64,000 bases of DNA from Laguncularia racemosa (Eukaryota; Streptophyta; Magnoliopsida; Myrtales; Combretaceae): assembly GCA_037954665.1 (NCBI GenBank), contig JBBMOL010000546.1:1-64000 (forward strand), read 5' to 3'. The notes under the pieces are model-generated. The model saw nothing but the letters and a program-made list of their open reading frames with translations. It searched no databases and was not told the DNA's origin. The translations under genes were made by a program, and so were the position numbers. Shown here piece after piece: positions 22,230 through 33,355 of this stretch (its first letter is position 1; each line of letters begins with the position of its first letter).

Positions 22230-22817
22230 ATACCTATTTGGACATTGACTAGCAATATGGCATCTACCTTAGCATTTAAAATATCTAATGTCACGATTTC
22301 TAGGAGTAGAAGAGTCAAGTTTACCTTGGTTACCAAGAGTAGAACCCGCTTACCTCTGCTTTCCTTTCGGTTTAGTGGGTAAAGGCTTTTCTTCCTTCTT
22401 CCATTGGTTAATCTTCCAGGTGGATGAACCAGTACCCTGTTGAAACCGTGCATTACTACTGCCTTTTCTCTTGTGCTGGTTCTCAACCTTTAGAGCCATA
22501 TGAACCATATCTTCCAATTCTACATAATGCTACAATTCAACGACATTTTGAATTTCTCTATTCAATCCAGCAAGAAACCTAGCCATGGTAGCCTCTCTAT
22601 CCTCCTCTACATTCGCCCTGATCATCGTTACTTCCATCTCCTTGAAATACTCATCCACACTTCGGCTTCCCTGCTTAAGAGTTTGCAATTTGTTGTGCAA
22701 TTTACGATAGTAATACGCAGGTACAAACCGCTTCTTCATCTCACCCCTCAACGCCTTAATCACTAACCTAGCATTAAACCTTCCCCTCTCACCTTCAGGA
22801 GAATGATGCCTCGACAT
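22230..22817 (-). pseudogene. gag of element C with an internal deletion
   Basis: Starts MSRHHSPEGERGRF at 22817. After GEMK (residue 28) it jumps to KRFVPAYYYRKLHNKLQTL, skipping about 170 residues present in the F gag (61244-61885) but keeping the frame. It continues through MARFLAGLNREIQNVVEL to a stop at 22530. Relics of the zinc knuckle follow in other frames. At one site C keeps a Gln codon (QGSRSV) where F has a stop. Confidence 0.8.
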
Positions 22818-23293
22818 AATTCCTGCAGAAAAAGATTAGTACTAACAAAAATATATATATATGATTAAACCTCACAATACACTCCCTTACGTGTTTCGCT
22901 CAAATGATGATATCACACAGTCACTCGTGTATTTTCACAAACAATGATGATATCAACTCGCCAATTCCTCTTCTCAATTCTCTTGGAACTAACCCAAACT
23001 ACACCAATTCCCTTCCGTAGAATTCAAAATAACTCTAGGGCTCGAAAATTTTCCTCTTTTTTCTTTCAGATTTTTTTTTTTTGCCTTTGTTTGCTGCGCT
23101 TGATCACGTTCCCTTTTTTCTTTTTGTCGTGATTCTTCTTTTTTTTTTTTTGTAACAAAATTGAATAGAAAGCACTACACTTTCAATAGACAATCAACAC
23201 TAGGAAATTGAATATGAACAATTGATATGAATGATTGGAGTTAGGGTTTTGATGTTACCTTCCTCAAACCGAACTGATGTGTTAACAAACCTA
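22818..23293 (-). other. Leader of element C
   Basis: T-rich tracts on the plus strand (23030-23150) and sequence matching the F leader 60749-61243 in inverse. No coding region seen. Confidence 0.7.
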
Positions 23294-23306
23294 GGCTCTG
23301 ATACCA
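23294..23306 (-). promoter_or_regulatory. Primer binding site of element C (initiator Met tRNA type)
   Basis: GGCTCTGATACCA on the plus strand, an exact complement of TGGTATCAGAGCC, next to the LTR end at 23310. Confidence 0.9.
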
Positions 23307-23761
23307 AACTGAAACGAAATTGGTTTGCTTGGATTCTTAACTGATACGAACCACACCAACGTGTGACGAAACCCAATACCAATACGTTCGGAATTCGCTA
23401 CCTAAGATGCCAAACACACTCAAGGGGAAACCGCAACCCTTTGTCTATAAGCAAGACAAGAACCTTGGTATAATATGAAGACGCCACAATCGAGATGAAA
23501 GACCGATTGATAAGTCGGGATGAATGCCACAGAATAAAAATCCGATAAGTTCTAGATTAGTTCTTTAAAGAACCAAGAGAGGAATTCTCTCAGAAGTGTT
23601 TTTTCAAACTTCAATGTTGTATATTCTATATTCTAAATGTTCTAAACCCTAGGAGCTTTATATTATGGTTTACAATTCGTAACAATAAAGGCCCAAAATG
23701 ACATCACTTCAATAAGTGCGTAAAAATAACAAAACAAGACATGAAGGCCGGCGTCGGAGAG

Positions 23762-23934
23762 ATACACGGCCGTGTATAATTCTATGGAACTTCTTGACAA
23801 TATACACGACCGTGTACTTCTATTCGTGTATCTTTCTGTGGAAATTCTTGACACCATACACAGCCGTGCCTTTGAACCGTGTATACGACCGTGTATGATT
23901 CTGTGTAACCTCCAGACTCCTACACGGCCGTGCC
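23762..23934 (-). repeat. Palindrome array in element C LTR
   Basis: Five 14- to 16-bp inverted repeats with a CG-rich core. The first is the perfect ATACACGGCCGTGTAT (23762-23777). TACACGACCGTGTA and variants TACACAGCCGTGCC, ATACGACCGTGTAT and TACACGGCCGTGCC follow. Spacers such as TCTTGACA are loosely shared. The array lies about 100 bp upstream of the TATA-like box on the minus strand. Confidence 0.85.
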
Positions 23935-23953
23935 TTGTAAAGACAGACCCTCT

Positions 23954-24145
23954 TCACCCCGTATCCGGTATGACTTGTACAAGAGCAAGGGCATTCCCAT
24001 GGTTGTTCCAATCCATTCCAGCTTCATGATTGCTCCAATCCTTTTCGACTTCATGGACATCCTTTATCAACCCGTTAAGTGCTTCCTTAAATCGTTTCGC
24101 TCGATTTCTTGTGATTGGTCCAAGTGGCACTTCAAGAGGATCCAC
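23954..24145 (-). pseudogene. Polyprotein C-terminal tail reading into element C LTR
   Basis: The minus-strand ORF contains PLGPITRNRAKRFKEAL, the tail commonly seen at the C-terminus of plant gypsy polyproteins after integrase. Its place at the start of the LTR implies that in the full element pol would end inside the 3' LTR; here it is present only as the 5' LTR copy. F has the same block degraded at 59935-60010. Confidence 0.65.
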
Positions 24146-24185
24146 ATTCCATCTTCTGGCTTGGCTCCCATCATGGCTCTCATCA

Positions 24186-24780
24186 TAGATTTATATTTCC
24201 AGAGTATGAATCTATGTTTGATTTCATTCAAGTTGATTGAGAAATTGCTTGTATGATTAGATCTAAGGGTAATGAATGAGATTTGATCATGATTCTAGAG
24301 ATAAGATAACGAAAATCTTTTGTTTACCAATTGAATGGTGAGAGAGTCAAGTGCTTCATGCAATCCTAGGTTTCTATTAGTTAAGAAGAGATTCTAACGG
24401 ATAAACCTAGGATCAAATAAGCTAATAGATTTGAGAGAACTGTTAGTTTGACTAATGAAACTCTACAACTTAAGAACTAGATTGTTTAATCTTTTGTTTC
24501 TAATGATTCGCATGGCATGAATGGGATTAGAGAGAGATCTAGCTCAGTACATTTTATAATTTGTCTCTTTTAGTTAAGTTCATTAAATCATTTACTCGCC
24601 TTGATCGGTTGGATAATAGGAATGGAGTAAATATTAGTAATTGGTGAACTTTAATCTTCCTTGGAATGACCTTGATTTCGAACACTATATTACGCTACGA
24701 TAGGTACTCTTGCCTATTGCATCATAGTTGGAAGCAAGGAACAGGTTTATAAATTATTAAGCTACGATCCGCAACGATCA
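24186..24780 (+). repeat. 3' LTR of element B, right part
   Basis: Resumes after element C at TAGATTTATATTT (5' LTR position about 6615) and ends GATCA at 24780, followed by the target-duplication-like GTGAC. The segment is repeated at 44138-44732. Confidence 0.85.
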
Positions 24781-25244
24781 GTGACTAAACAAGATATAAC
24801 AATCATCTAATCAATCATGTTATAAAGCATGAATAAGCATGAAGAAACCTTCATCCATCTATCGAATAAATCAATCACATTGATAAGTGTTATAAAACAC
24901 TTATTGTCGATTAATTTTTTTAATGGTTTTAGTTAAATTATCCAACATAATTGGATGGATACTACACTTAAGTAGCTTATATTTTGATTTTAGGTCTTTA
25001 AAAAGCAACTTTGGATAAAATGAAGCAAAACTGTGTAATTTCCAAGTAAATTAGACTAAGTTCGAATGGTTGACACGATCTCCAACATGATAGTGTTGGA
25101 AGCAATGTCAAGTACAAGGATAAAAAGCCTAAAAAATGGCCGTGTTAGGAGTCGTGCAAGGTTAAAATAACACTTTTATAGATTGTTATTCTTAATTTAC
25201 TTGCTAATTTTCTCATTCAGTTTTTGCAATTTGATAATAGAAGA
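24781..25244. other. Unassigned sequence between B and G
   Basis: AT-rich, with no credible ORF and no recognised element. Repeated at 44733-45195. Confidence 0.5.
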
Positions 25245-26586
25245 TGTAGATCCCAAAAGGGCAAACAAGAGAGGGGGTGAATTGTTTGTTTAAATTTTTT
25301 TTACCAAAGTCTAATTAGAAGAACACTTTTTAATTTTCTTTTTCTAATAAGAATGCACATGATAGGCAAAAAGAAAATGACAGAAATTAATGTGCAATAA
25401 AATAAAGAAGACAATGATATATAGAGGTACCTCTTTGTGAGTTAGTCCTCTCTTCTAACTCCATTGCTAGGGATTTGGTCTTCCACGCTAGTTGTTCCAC
25501 TAATCCAATAGCAAAGCAAAATTACAAACACCAATAGCTCTTGTTCTGTCTTTCTAGCCTACCACTTGGCTAAACACAGACTATAAGACTTTTTTAACCC
25601 CACTTTCTAAGCTAATCCTCACATAAAAAGTGACGAGAGTGTATAAGATTGAGAAATTTTGAATTCACTAGTTTAAGCTCGAAAAATTGTAAAAGTAGTT
25701 ATTTAGAAAAATGTTGTTGTTCACTTTTATGTTGAACTTGAAATTTAGAGTTTATATATTTGATTCTTGTACTGTCCTTCTTGATAGAAAACTTCAAAAC
25801 ATACATGAAATCTTCTAATGTCTTCTTTGTTGCACTAATAAGAATTAATATCCCTATATTTGTGGGATTTGAAGATCTTTTCTAAAAATTCAAACTATGA
25901 ACTCCTTAATCATATAATTGGTTTTGCTTACAATCATCAAATATTCTTGATATTTATCTTCGTCCAAATCTTTAACAAACTTGTATTGATAAACTTCAAT
26001 TTGAAAATCAAAGATCCCTTTATGCAAATAAGCTTTAGCTGATAAATCATATTTTTTTTATACTTATCCTTATCTTGTTCTTCATTAGTTGATATTTATG
26101 TTAAGATAAAATAAATCTTTAAATATCTTGATCCGACAACTTTCTAACATCTTGATAAAAAAATTTTATAACTCTTTAAAAGAGAACTTTGCTACAACTA
26201 TTAAAAACTTTCTTGAAAGCTCGTGAAACAAACTTCAAAGAAAATCCACAAGGATTATTAATCCTCCTTGTGTGGAATGAATGAAGTGCATTATCCAATA
26301 CACTTCATTAGTGGAGTTGGGGCTTCAAATAAATCCAACTTGTACTAAAAATAGATAAGAACTGTATGAGAATACATTATACTAACCGAAGTATCAAGAT
26401 GTCTGCTTAAGTATCTATTGAAACATCTAACGGATTATCTTGTTAACTTTTAGATAAATTGTCTATAAACCACTATAAATACCATATGTGAGAATGAGTA
26501 CTTTTGTTCTACACACTTAAAACAAATTCATTAGATATCTTATGACCTTTTTGCTATTATCAAAACTTATTTAATAGAACTCAACA
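25245..26586 (-). repeat. 3' LTR of element G (copy 1)
   Basis: Minus strand starts TGTTGAGTTC right after the purine tract and ends GATCTACA at 25245. No second LTR is in the window, so the boundaries rest on the TG...CA ends and the adjacent purine tract. Confidence 0.65.
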
Positions 26587-26601
26587 TTCTCTCCCTTTTT
26601 T
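26587..26601 (-). promoter_or_regulatory. Polypurine tract of element G (copy 1)
   Basis: AAAAAAGGGAGAGAA on the minus strand, immediately followed by the LTR start TGTTGAG. Confidence 0.7.
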
Positions 26602-26889
26602 ATGATAACAAAACCTTTCTCAAGTAATAAACTTATATAATATATTAAACATTTGTAAAATAGGTTTATCACTAACTTTTCCTTCTCCTCCTTCTTGTTA
26701 TTAGACAAGTAGTACATATTACTCCCCTTCAACATATGATATAAATTGATAAACCATTGAAAAATAGAATTAACAAAAGTATAAGCATTATTAAAAAAAT
26801 AAACTAAACAAATAAGCAATTAGAAACAATGAGTAGCATGAGTCTTTAAAACTAAAATAGATGATAAACATTAGTGTAAACAGAATTAA

Positions 26890-28817
26890 TTTTTTTTTTC
26901 TTTAGATGCTTGACAACTTTTCTAGTAGTTGTCTTGACCCTTCTGCCAAGTCTTTTTGAAACTAGTTCTACTTTATATTGCTTTTTGACAAGCTTAGGAT
27001 TGTTTTCAGTAGGAGCAAGAGCTAGTTGTTGTTCTGATGGTTTAGAAGGAGTAGGTAATTGAATAGATTGTTTAGTAGCGGTTCAAATTGAGTGTTTTGG
27101 ACTAGCTCAAGTACAGGTTCAAGAGAAGGTTCTTGAACAACTTTTAAGTGTAGAATCAATCTTAAGATTGATTATAGCAGTTTCTTGCTCAACTTGATCC
27201 AAAATCTCAGTCCCACCACTTTAAGGAACACCCTATTGTGCATACGGAGTATCCATGCTATGTTCATGCACTGGAATAGCGTCTTTAGCCTCATTATTAA
27301 GATTCTGTTGATCTTTTTAAATAGGAGTCTTTGGAGAACTTTGTCCAGTCCTAATAGAAGTTGGTGGAAGTTGTCCATTAGATTTTTCTTCACTAGTTTT
27401 AGCATTAACTAACTCCATCATAGAGTTCATCTCCATAAAAATTTTCTTTACAAAATTCTCCAAATCTGAAATCCTACTTTTTAGATCAATAACCTCATTA
27501 CTCATCCTAATTTCAAAATCATTTTTCTTTAGAACAGGGGATTTTGAAACAACCACTTTTGAACTGTTTATAGAACTGTTTGATCCAACTATAGGTTCAT
27601 CACTTATCTCCAGATTTCCCTTGTCAAACTTCCTCTTCTTCCTTCTTTCTTTTTTCAGTTACTTTCTCCTTTCCTTTCCTTTTCTTACTCTCTTTTAGGA
27701 GTTCCTTCTCATCATTTTTCTTTATCTCTTTATAGGTTGCTCCTCTTTCCACATTAAACATCCATTTAAGGATATCTCTTCTTGAATTACCACGATCTAT
27801 ATACACTACACAATCTCCAAAAAACTAAACCTTTTTTCTAAACATGTATATTCATATGATGAAAGATCCCTTCAATAATTTTCTTAATAGGAATTCTACT
27901 ATTATCATTCTTTAAGAAACCTTATCATCTTCTCTTTTAGGAGCAACATAATCAAATTTCCATATGGTCTTTTTCCTTTGTTTTCAAACAGATTTTTCAA
28001 AATTTTATCAGCCACATCTACACTCTTTCCTTTTGTTATTCCTAAGATAATTTTGCTTTATCCATAGAGATATATGTCATGCTTCCAATTCTTAGTAGAT
28101 CACATGAACTAATCACTTTGTGTAACATCCTGACTAGCAAAGAGAATTGAATAACAAGCATATCTCTTTGTGATTCAGCCTCGAAGCCATTAGTTAAATA
28201 CTAAAACAGTTCTAACCTATTCATGTTCAATACATCATCATCATCACTTTTATTCTTGAGTCCTAAATAACAAATTAGGTAATTCTTACTAATTTTGACA
28301 TTCTAACCACACACATTTGACTTTAACCTATCTTTCCTTCTAAATCTAGGTTTTCATGAAAATCAACAATCACTTCTTCGAACACAGAGCACTTCAAGTT
28401 ACATAGTTTTCGATAACCAATTCTATCCAACATCTCACCAACATGGAAACAATTCTTAATAAAAAATTCAGAATCTAAAGATATATAATCCATAATTTTT
28501 CCTTTCAATGGTATAAACTTCCAAGAGAACTGATGTTTAGGGCTTACCTTTTTCTTTCTTTTCGAAATTTCTATAGAAACTTCTTATTTATTTGCAAAAT
28601 TACTATTCATGGCAATCTCCTCCAAACTGTTGTCGTTGTGTTTTCCAATCTCTGTTGAGGATCCTTGCTCTTCGCTATGTACTGTTTCTTGAGATTTTTC
28701 ATGACTAAAGTGTAACATCATGGATAACTCCTCATCTTGAATCTCAATGGCATTTTTATCTTTCTTTTTGGCTCTAGAGAGCATTTTGTAAGTTTTGGTG
28801 GATTTTCATGGTGCCAT
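26890..28817 (-). pseudogene. Third ORF (env-like position) of element G (copy 1)
   Basis: The relic starts at the minus-strand ATG at 28817 (MAP, then a stop) and breaks into pieces. These are 28784-28584 (acidic), 28508-28323 (WKFIPLKGKIMDYI, LDRIGYRKLCNLKCSVFEEVIVDF), 27806-27624 (K/E-rich) and 27556-27317 (coiled-coil-like RISDLENFVKKIFMEMN). The end carries a basic stretch (SKRLGRRVKTTTRKVVKHLK). The middle piece looks like the putative plant transposon protein domain found after pol in some plant elements; that assignment is inference. No membrane span is visible. Confidence 0.55.
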
Positions 28818-28970
28818 GGTCGTAAACAAAAGTTAGGGTTTGAGGGACTGTTTAGAGTAATAGAGAGAAAGGAGGGATTTTTGAAGCTTTAATTTTTGAA
28901 AAAGTGTTTTAAGGAAGTAGTTGCCACACGTGTGGGTTAAAATAATGGCTAGAAAGAGGTGAAGCCTCTT

Positions 28971-28989
28971 TTTTTTTTTTTTTTTTTTT
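28971..28989. repeat. Poly-T tract
   Basis: Run of T between the third ORF and pol of G, slightly longer in copy 2 near 48921-48941. Length differences here are typical of sequencing error. Confidence 0.7.
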
Positions 28990-29033
28990 AGTTTATCCAA
29001 AACAATAGAATTTTTTTTATTATTATTATAAAG

Positions 29034-31138
29034 GAAAGCACACCCCTATTTCATTTCTAATAAATTCAAATCTATTTTATCCAAAGGTTTTGTAAAAACA
29101 TTAGCCAATTGAAATTCAGTATTAACAAAATCAAGATTAATATCTCCATTATTAACATGATCTCTTATAAAGTGATGCCTTACTTCAATATGTTTAGATT
29201 CAGAATAATGAATTGGATTTTTTTGTAAGATTAATAGCACTTGTATTATCAAATTTTAATAGAATATTTTTATACACAAAACTATAGTCACATAATTGTT
29301 GTTTAATCTATAAAACTTGAGCATAACAATTTCCAATTGAAACATATTCTGCTTTAGCTATTGATAGGGCAATAGAATTTTGTTTCTTAGATGACTAAGA
29401 TACAAGCCTATCCCTAAAAATTATCATGTACCTAAAATACTTTTTCTATCAATCTTGCAGCTTGCATAATCAACATTAGAACATCCTATTAAATCAATAT
29501 TATGATTGTTAGGATGCCAAATTCCTAATTTTGTAGTGCAAGATATATATTTAAAAATTCTTTTGACAATTGTTAAATGTGCTTCAGTTAGATTCGTTTA
29601 AAATCTAGAACACAGAAACAACAAACAATATGTCTGGTCTAGATGTAGTTAAATATAATAAAGATCCAATTAAATTTCTATAAAGTTTTTCATGTACCTT
29701 TTTACTAGAGATGTTAAGATCTAACCTTATTGAAGTTGACGTAGGAGTATTAGCTCCTTTAATATTTTCAAATCCAAATTTTTTTAGCATTTGCTTAGCA
29801 TACTTTTCTTGGTGAATAAATATTCCTTTGAGAAGTTTGCTTGATTTATAATCCAAGAAAAAAGTTTAGCTCTCCCATTAAGAACATCTAAAATTCAGCC
29901 AATATTAACTTTGAAAATTCCTTATAACATACTTTATTAGTAAAACAAAAAATAATATCATCTATATAAATCTGTACTACCAAATAGAAAATCATTTAAC
30001 CTTTTATAACAAGCTCGAGGAGTTTGTTTTAAACCATAAAGAGGTTTTTGTAATTTAAAAGCATAGTCTTCTATTGATGGATCTTCAAATCCTAGGGGTT
30101 ACTCTACAAATACTTCTTCTTTGATATATCTATTTAAAAAAGAACTTTTTATGTCTATTTGAAACAATTTGAAGAATTTGTAACAAGCATAAGCTATTAA
30201 TAACTTAATAGCTTCTGATCTAGCAATAAGAGTATAATTTCATCAAAATCAATACCTTCTTCTTGTAAATATCCTTTGGCTATATGCCATGCTTTATTTT
30301 TAACTATCTTACCTTGTTCATCAAGTTTATTTTTGAAAACCCATTTTGTTCCAATAATGGATTTGTCCTTTGGTCTTGGAACTAATCTCTACACTTGATT
30401 TCTTTGGAGTTGTGCTAATTCCTCTTGCATGGCATTAATCTAACATAACTTCTATAGAAGTGTTAGGTTCAACTTTAGATAATAAAGAAAATTGGTTTTC
30501 AATATCTTATAACTTTGATCTAGTTTTAATTCTAGAATCTATTTTGCCAATCACTTGTTATTGTGGATGATATAACTTAAATCTCAAAAGTTTAAAAGAT
30601 TTGGCTATAACCTGTTTAGGTTTAGTAGTGCCTTTAGGTAAAGTGTCTGAGTTATTGTCTAACATAACTTCTGTAGAAGTGTCTATTGGGCCATCTATTC
30701 AATTTTCTGACCAACCTTCTTCTTTAGGCTCGATTGAACCTTCTATTTTTGGTTCCATAAGTACTCCAGCCATATCTTGTAAACCTTGTTGATGATGTAA
30801 ATATTCATCCTTATTCTTTTTATTTATAACTTCATAATTATCATCTATGATTGGATTATTAATAAACTTGACATTTATAAATTCTTTTAATACTCTAGCT
30901 ACTTGATTAAAAACACAAAAAGCCTTACTAGTTGTCGAATAACTAAGAAAGTTTCCTTCATAAGCTCTTTCATAAAATTTACCAAGATTCTATCTAGATT
31001 TTTTGATGAAGCATTTAGTCCTAAATACATGAAAATATGACACATTCGACTTCCTATCTTTGTACATTTCATAAGTTATTTTCTGCATCAGAGGTCTCAC
31101 ATAAGCTGATTCGCTATAAATATATAAAATTTTAAAAG
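29034..31138 (-). pseudogene. Copia pol of element G: integrase end, RT, RNase H (copy 1)
   Basis: Minus strand from 31138: integrase C-terminal segment (ITYEMYKDRKSNVSYFHVF, YEGNFLSYSTTSKAFCVFN), then RT start (IIGTKWVFKNKLDEQGKIVK, FQIDIKSSFLN). LFKLQKPLYGLKQTPRACY and the catalytic YIDDI region near 29960 follow. The ORF 29856-29605 carries KQMLKKFGFENIKG and LIGSLLYLTTSRPDILF, and RNase H (29252-29046) carries SKHIEVRHHFIRDHV and NVFTKPLDK. Many stops and shifts are present. The last ORF differs from copy 2 by one missing T, which changes its C-terminus. Confidence 0.88.
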
Positions 31139-32599
31139 TGAATTCTACTAGCAAGTGCACTGGGTCTATTCAAGTAATATAGTAATAAGTCGAGTGTCAA
31201 TTCTACGAGGATTAATGAAGTACTTAACCGATATCGGATTCTATTATTATTTAGGTAATCAAATTGAGAGAATTAACTAATCAAATACTAATTAATCTAA
31301 TCAACCTAGATTTTCACCAAGAATAGGAGAGTATTGCTATGAAAAGATATCAATTGAAAGTAGGAAAACTGAATCCACCCTAGTTTCACTAATCAGATTG
31401 TCATCATATTATAACGATTCTTAGCTATGTGGATATTCATATGAAATTGTGAAAGTCTTTAATTCTTTTCCAATTGTTTTTAAAACCCAAAACCCCAAAA
31501 TCAATTTATTAGCTTCCACTAGACAAATTAATACAGGATTCTATTATTTAACTACAAATCTCCCAATGATATAGTTGACTAATATTCTATCCTAATTTTT
31601 CCTAATTTCTTAGTGAGATTTAATCAGGAATATTACATTAAGCCTTAAAACAATTCCTAATCAAATTAAAATAATCCTATTTCCGCAATTTTTATTCAAC
31701 CTAATTTAAGAAATCTTATTGAACCTTAATTTCCCTTTCAAGTCATTAAAATTCCTATAATCTTAATTCAAACAAGAAATCAGAATTTATAGTTTAGGAA
31801 TTACAATATAAATCTTCGACATATCTTACAATCTCATAATATAACTATAATCATCATCTGAGTTATTCTAGGGTTTCATCTTCTTCCTACAAATAAACTT
31901 ATAATATCATGGAATTGAAAACACAAATATAAATCAAAGAAATTACTGCAATGGAATTCATAATTGACAACAAAATCAATCTATGAATTGAATAAAAGAT
32001 TTCTAGTTTAGAGATCACCAATTCGATAGAACAAGAATCAATCATAATATAATAATCTTGCAAATCCTTATTGAAGAAGTCTTTCCTTGATGGTTCCAAT
32101 GAATTTAATCGATGAAAAATTGCAAAACACCAACAAGTTCTCTCTCTCCACTCTCTTTAGGGTTCAAAAGTAACAAAAAGATAAAGATAAGATGACCCCC
32201 CAATCCCTTACATCTGGAGTTTTTATCCAAAACAAAGGAATGTCTTTCGATTGGCTCTTAAAGCCGGTGTAAAAGTTGGCAGCTTTTCCTTCCAAGGCCG
32301 ATGGCTTTTCTTCTTAAGGCCGACGACTTTTTTTCTCAAGGCCGACCTAAATTTACGTTGTTGAAAGCCAATCTTTAAAGCCAGTGATGTAAAGTAATGA
32401 GTGGCTTGTCTCATTTGTTCAACATTCCTTAAAGTGCTTAAAACTCTTCTAAATTACTCATGTTTGCACTCTAAGCTCTTAAGGACCTGAAATAGCACAA
32501 TAAACCTAATTAAGTACCATTTCCTTAGAATTTCCATAATATTAATAAGAATTTAACATGATTCACACAATAAAATATGAGTAGAATATGCCCTTATCA
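31139..32599 (-). repeat. 3' LTR of element E1 (copy 1)
   Basis: Minus strand starts TGATAAGGGCATATTC at 32599, preceded by the block TTGAGGACAAGAAAG and GTGTAGGAAAGT, typical of the Athila/Tat 3' end. It ends near GTAGAATTCA at 31139, close to a GTGCACTTGCTAG block like those near the ends of B and E2 LTRs. It interrupts G integrase. The second LTR of E1 is not in the window. Confidence 0.65.
32251..32388 (-). repeat. GGCCGA repeat array in E1 LTR (copy 1)
   Basis: Three AAGGCCGA(T/C)-type units of about 22 bp plus degenerate AAAGCCGGT and AAAGCCA units. They lie about 25 bp upstream, on the minus strand, of a GATAAAAACTCC box (32216-32228). The position relative to TATA is the same as for the palindrome arrays in B, C, F and E2. 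Confidence 0.7.
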
Positions 32600-33355
32600 A
32601 CTTTCCTACACTTTAACTTTCTTGTCCTCAAGCAAAATACTTAAAATCAATGAAGTAATCTGTCATTGTGAATACATAATTTTCTATTAACAAAATACTT
32701 GAAATTCTAATGTCTATAGCTCTAACTATATTAGGATATGTAACTGAATTATTATGGTTGAAATTTTGTAGCTAATCTAAACAAAACAAACTTTAATCCT
32801 AGTGTTTAACATAAGAATTCTAATTCAAAAGTAAATACTCAGTCTTACAAGGAAAAAACACTCATTTAAACTTCCATAGTTTTTAAGAAACATATAATCC
32901 CCTAAATCACTTTTCTATAAATGGTTACATTAGTGAAAGTATATTGTATCCACTCTTTCCCTAGAATTTCTCCCCTTTTTATTACAAATCTTATTTCACT
33001 TTTTTGTATTCAATATATATATATATATATTTTGAAATTCAAGTATTGAACTTTTACCTTTCCACCCTTCGTATTATGGTGAGTTCATTAAGTTGACAAA
33101 TCCCGGGCTCATCACCCAAGTGACAAGGTTTTTAAAACGGACCCCTACGGACTCTTCCTCACACTAACACCAAGATTGGATACTCTTAACTCAATTGCTT
33201 GAGTCATTGTAGTAAAAGCTATGCTTTTTTTTTTTTTTTTTGAATACTAATGTGAATAAAGATTCTTTTTAAGAAAGATCACTAAGTAAAAAGTTTTCTC
33301 TACCTCTTTCACTAGATGCTAAAAAATATTTTCAAAGAAACTTAGGAGAGGATAT
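32600..33355 (-). other. 3' internal fragment of element E1 (copy 1)
   Basis: Noncoding. Contains the purine-rich block next to the LTR and a stretch (33095-33180) resembling the conserved 3' blocks of B and E2 (CCCGGGCTCATCACCCAAGT). Cut at 33356 by the E2 LTR, with flank GATAT. An AT microsatellite is at 33008-33030. Confidence 0.6.

Larger units (their letters stand above)
21569..24185 (-). mobile_element. Element C: truncated gypsy-type element nested in B 3' LTR
   Basis: Minus-strand order: 5' LTR (24185-23310), initiator-Met primer site (23306-23294), leader, shortened gag, protease. It then stops abruptly at 21569, which corresponds to position 62983 inside element F. Pol and the 3' LTR are missing. 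The host LTR also lacks about 135 bp (6482-6614 of the 5' LTR), so one deletion removed both the C 3' end and adjacent host LTR. It is the same family as F. Confidence 0.88.
23310..24185 (-). repeat. 5' LTR of element C
   Basis: On the minus strand it starts TGATGAGAGCC and ends CGTTTCA, matching the F LTR (59898-60733) with more divergence. It contains a palindrome array (23762-23934) and then a TATA-like ATATAAAG (23656-23663, minus strand). Confidence 0.85.
5930..24780 (+). mobile_element. Element B: Athila-type Ty3/gypsy retrotransposon carrying two nested insertions
   Basis: The LTRs are at 5930-7261 and 21158-24780, the latter interrupted by C. The flanks GTGAT (5925-5929) and GTGAC (24781-24785) look like a target duplication with one substitution. 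The gene order is gag, protease, RT, RNase H, integrase, then a separate ORF of the ATHILA ORF-1/env-like kind; this order plus the Asp-tRNA-type primer site places it in the Athila group. Removing D (8280-12478) and C (21569-24185) leaves about 12 kb, a normal Athila size. Nearly every coding region has stops or frameshifts, so the copy is dead. Confidence 0.88.
25245..31138 (-). mobile_element. Element G (copy 1): decayed SIRE-like Ty1/copia element, cut by E1
   Basis: Minus-strand order from the right: integrase C-terminal region, RT, RNase H, an extra ORF region, a polypurine tract (26587-26601), then a 1.34 kb 3' LTR (25245-26586). Pol with RT after integrase is the copia order. An extra ORF region after RNase H is characteristic of SIRE/Maximus elements. 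The gag, protease, integrase core and 5' LTR are absent because E1 interrupts at 31139; they would lie beyond the window's right end. Confidence 0.8.

Noticed and set aside
33008..33030. AT repeat as a regulatory element
   Set aside because: Simple dinucleotide microsatellite in an E1 noncoding remnant; length varies between the two assembly copies.
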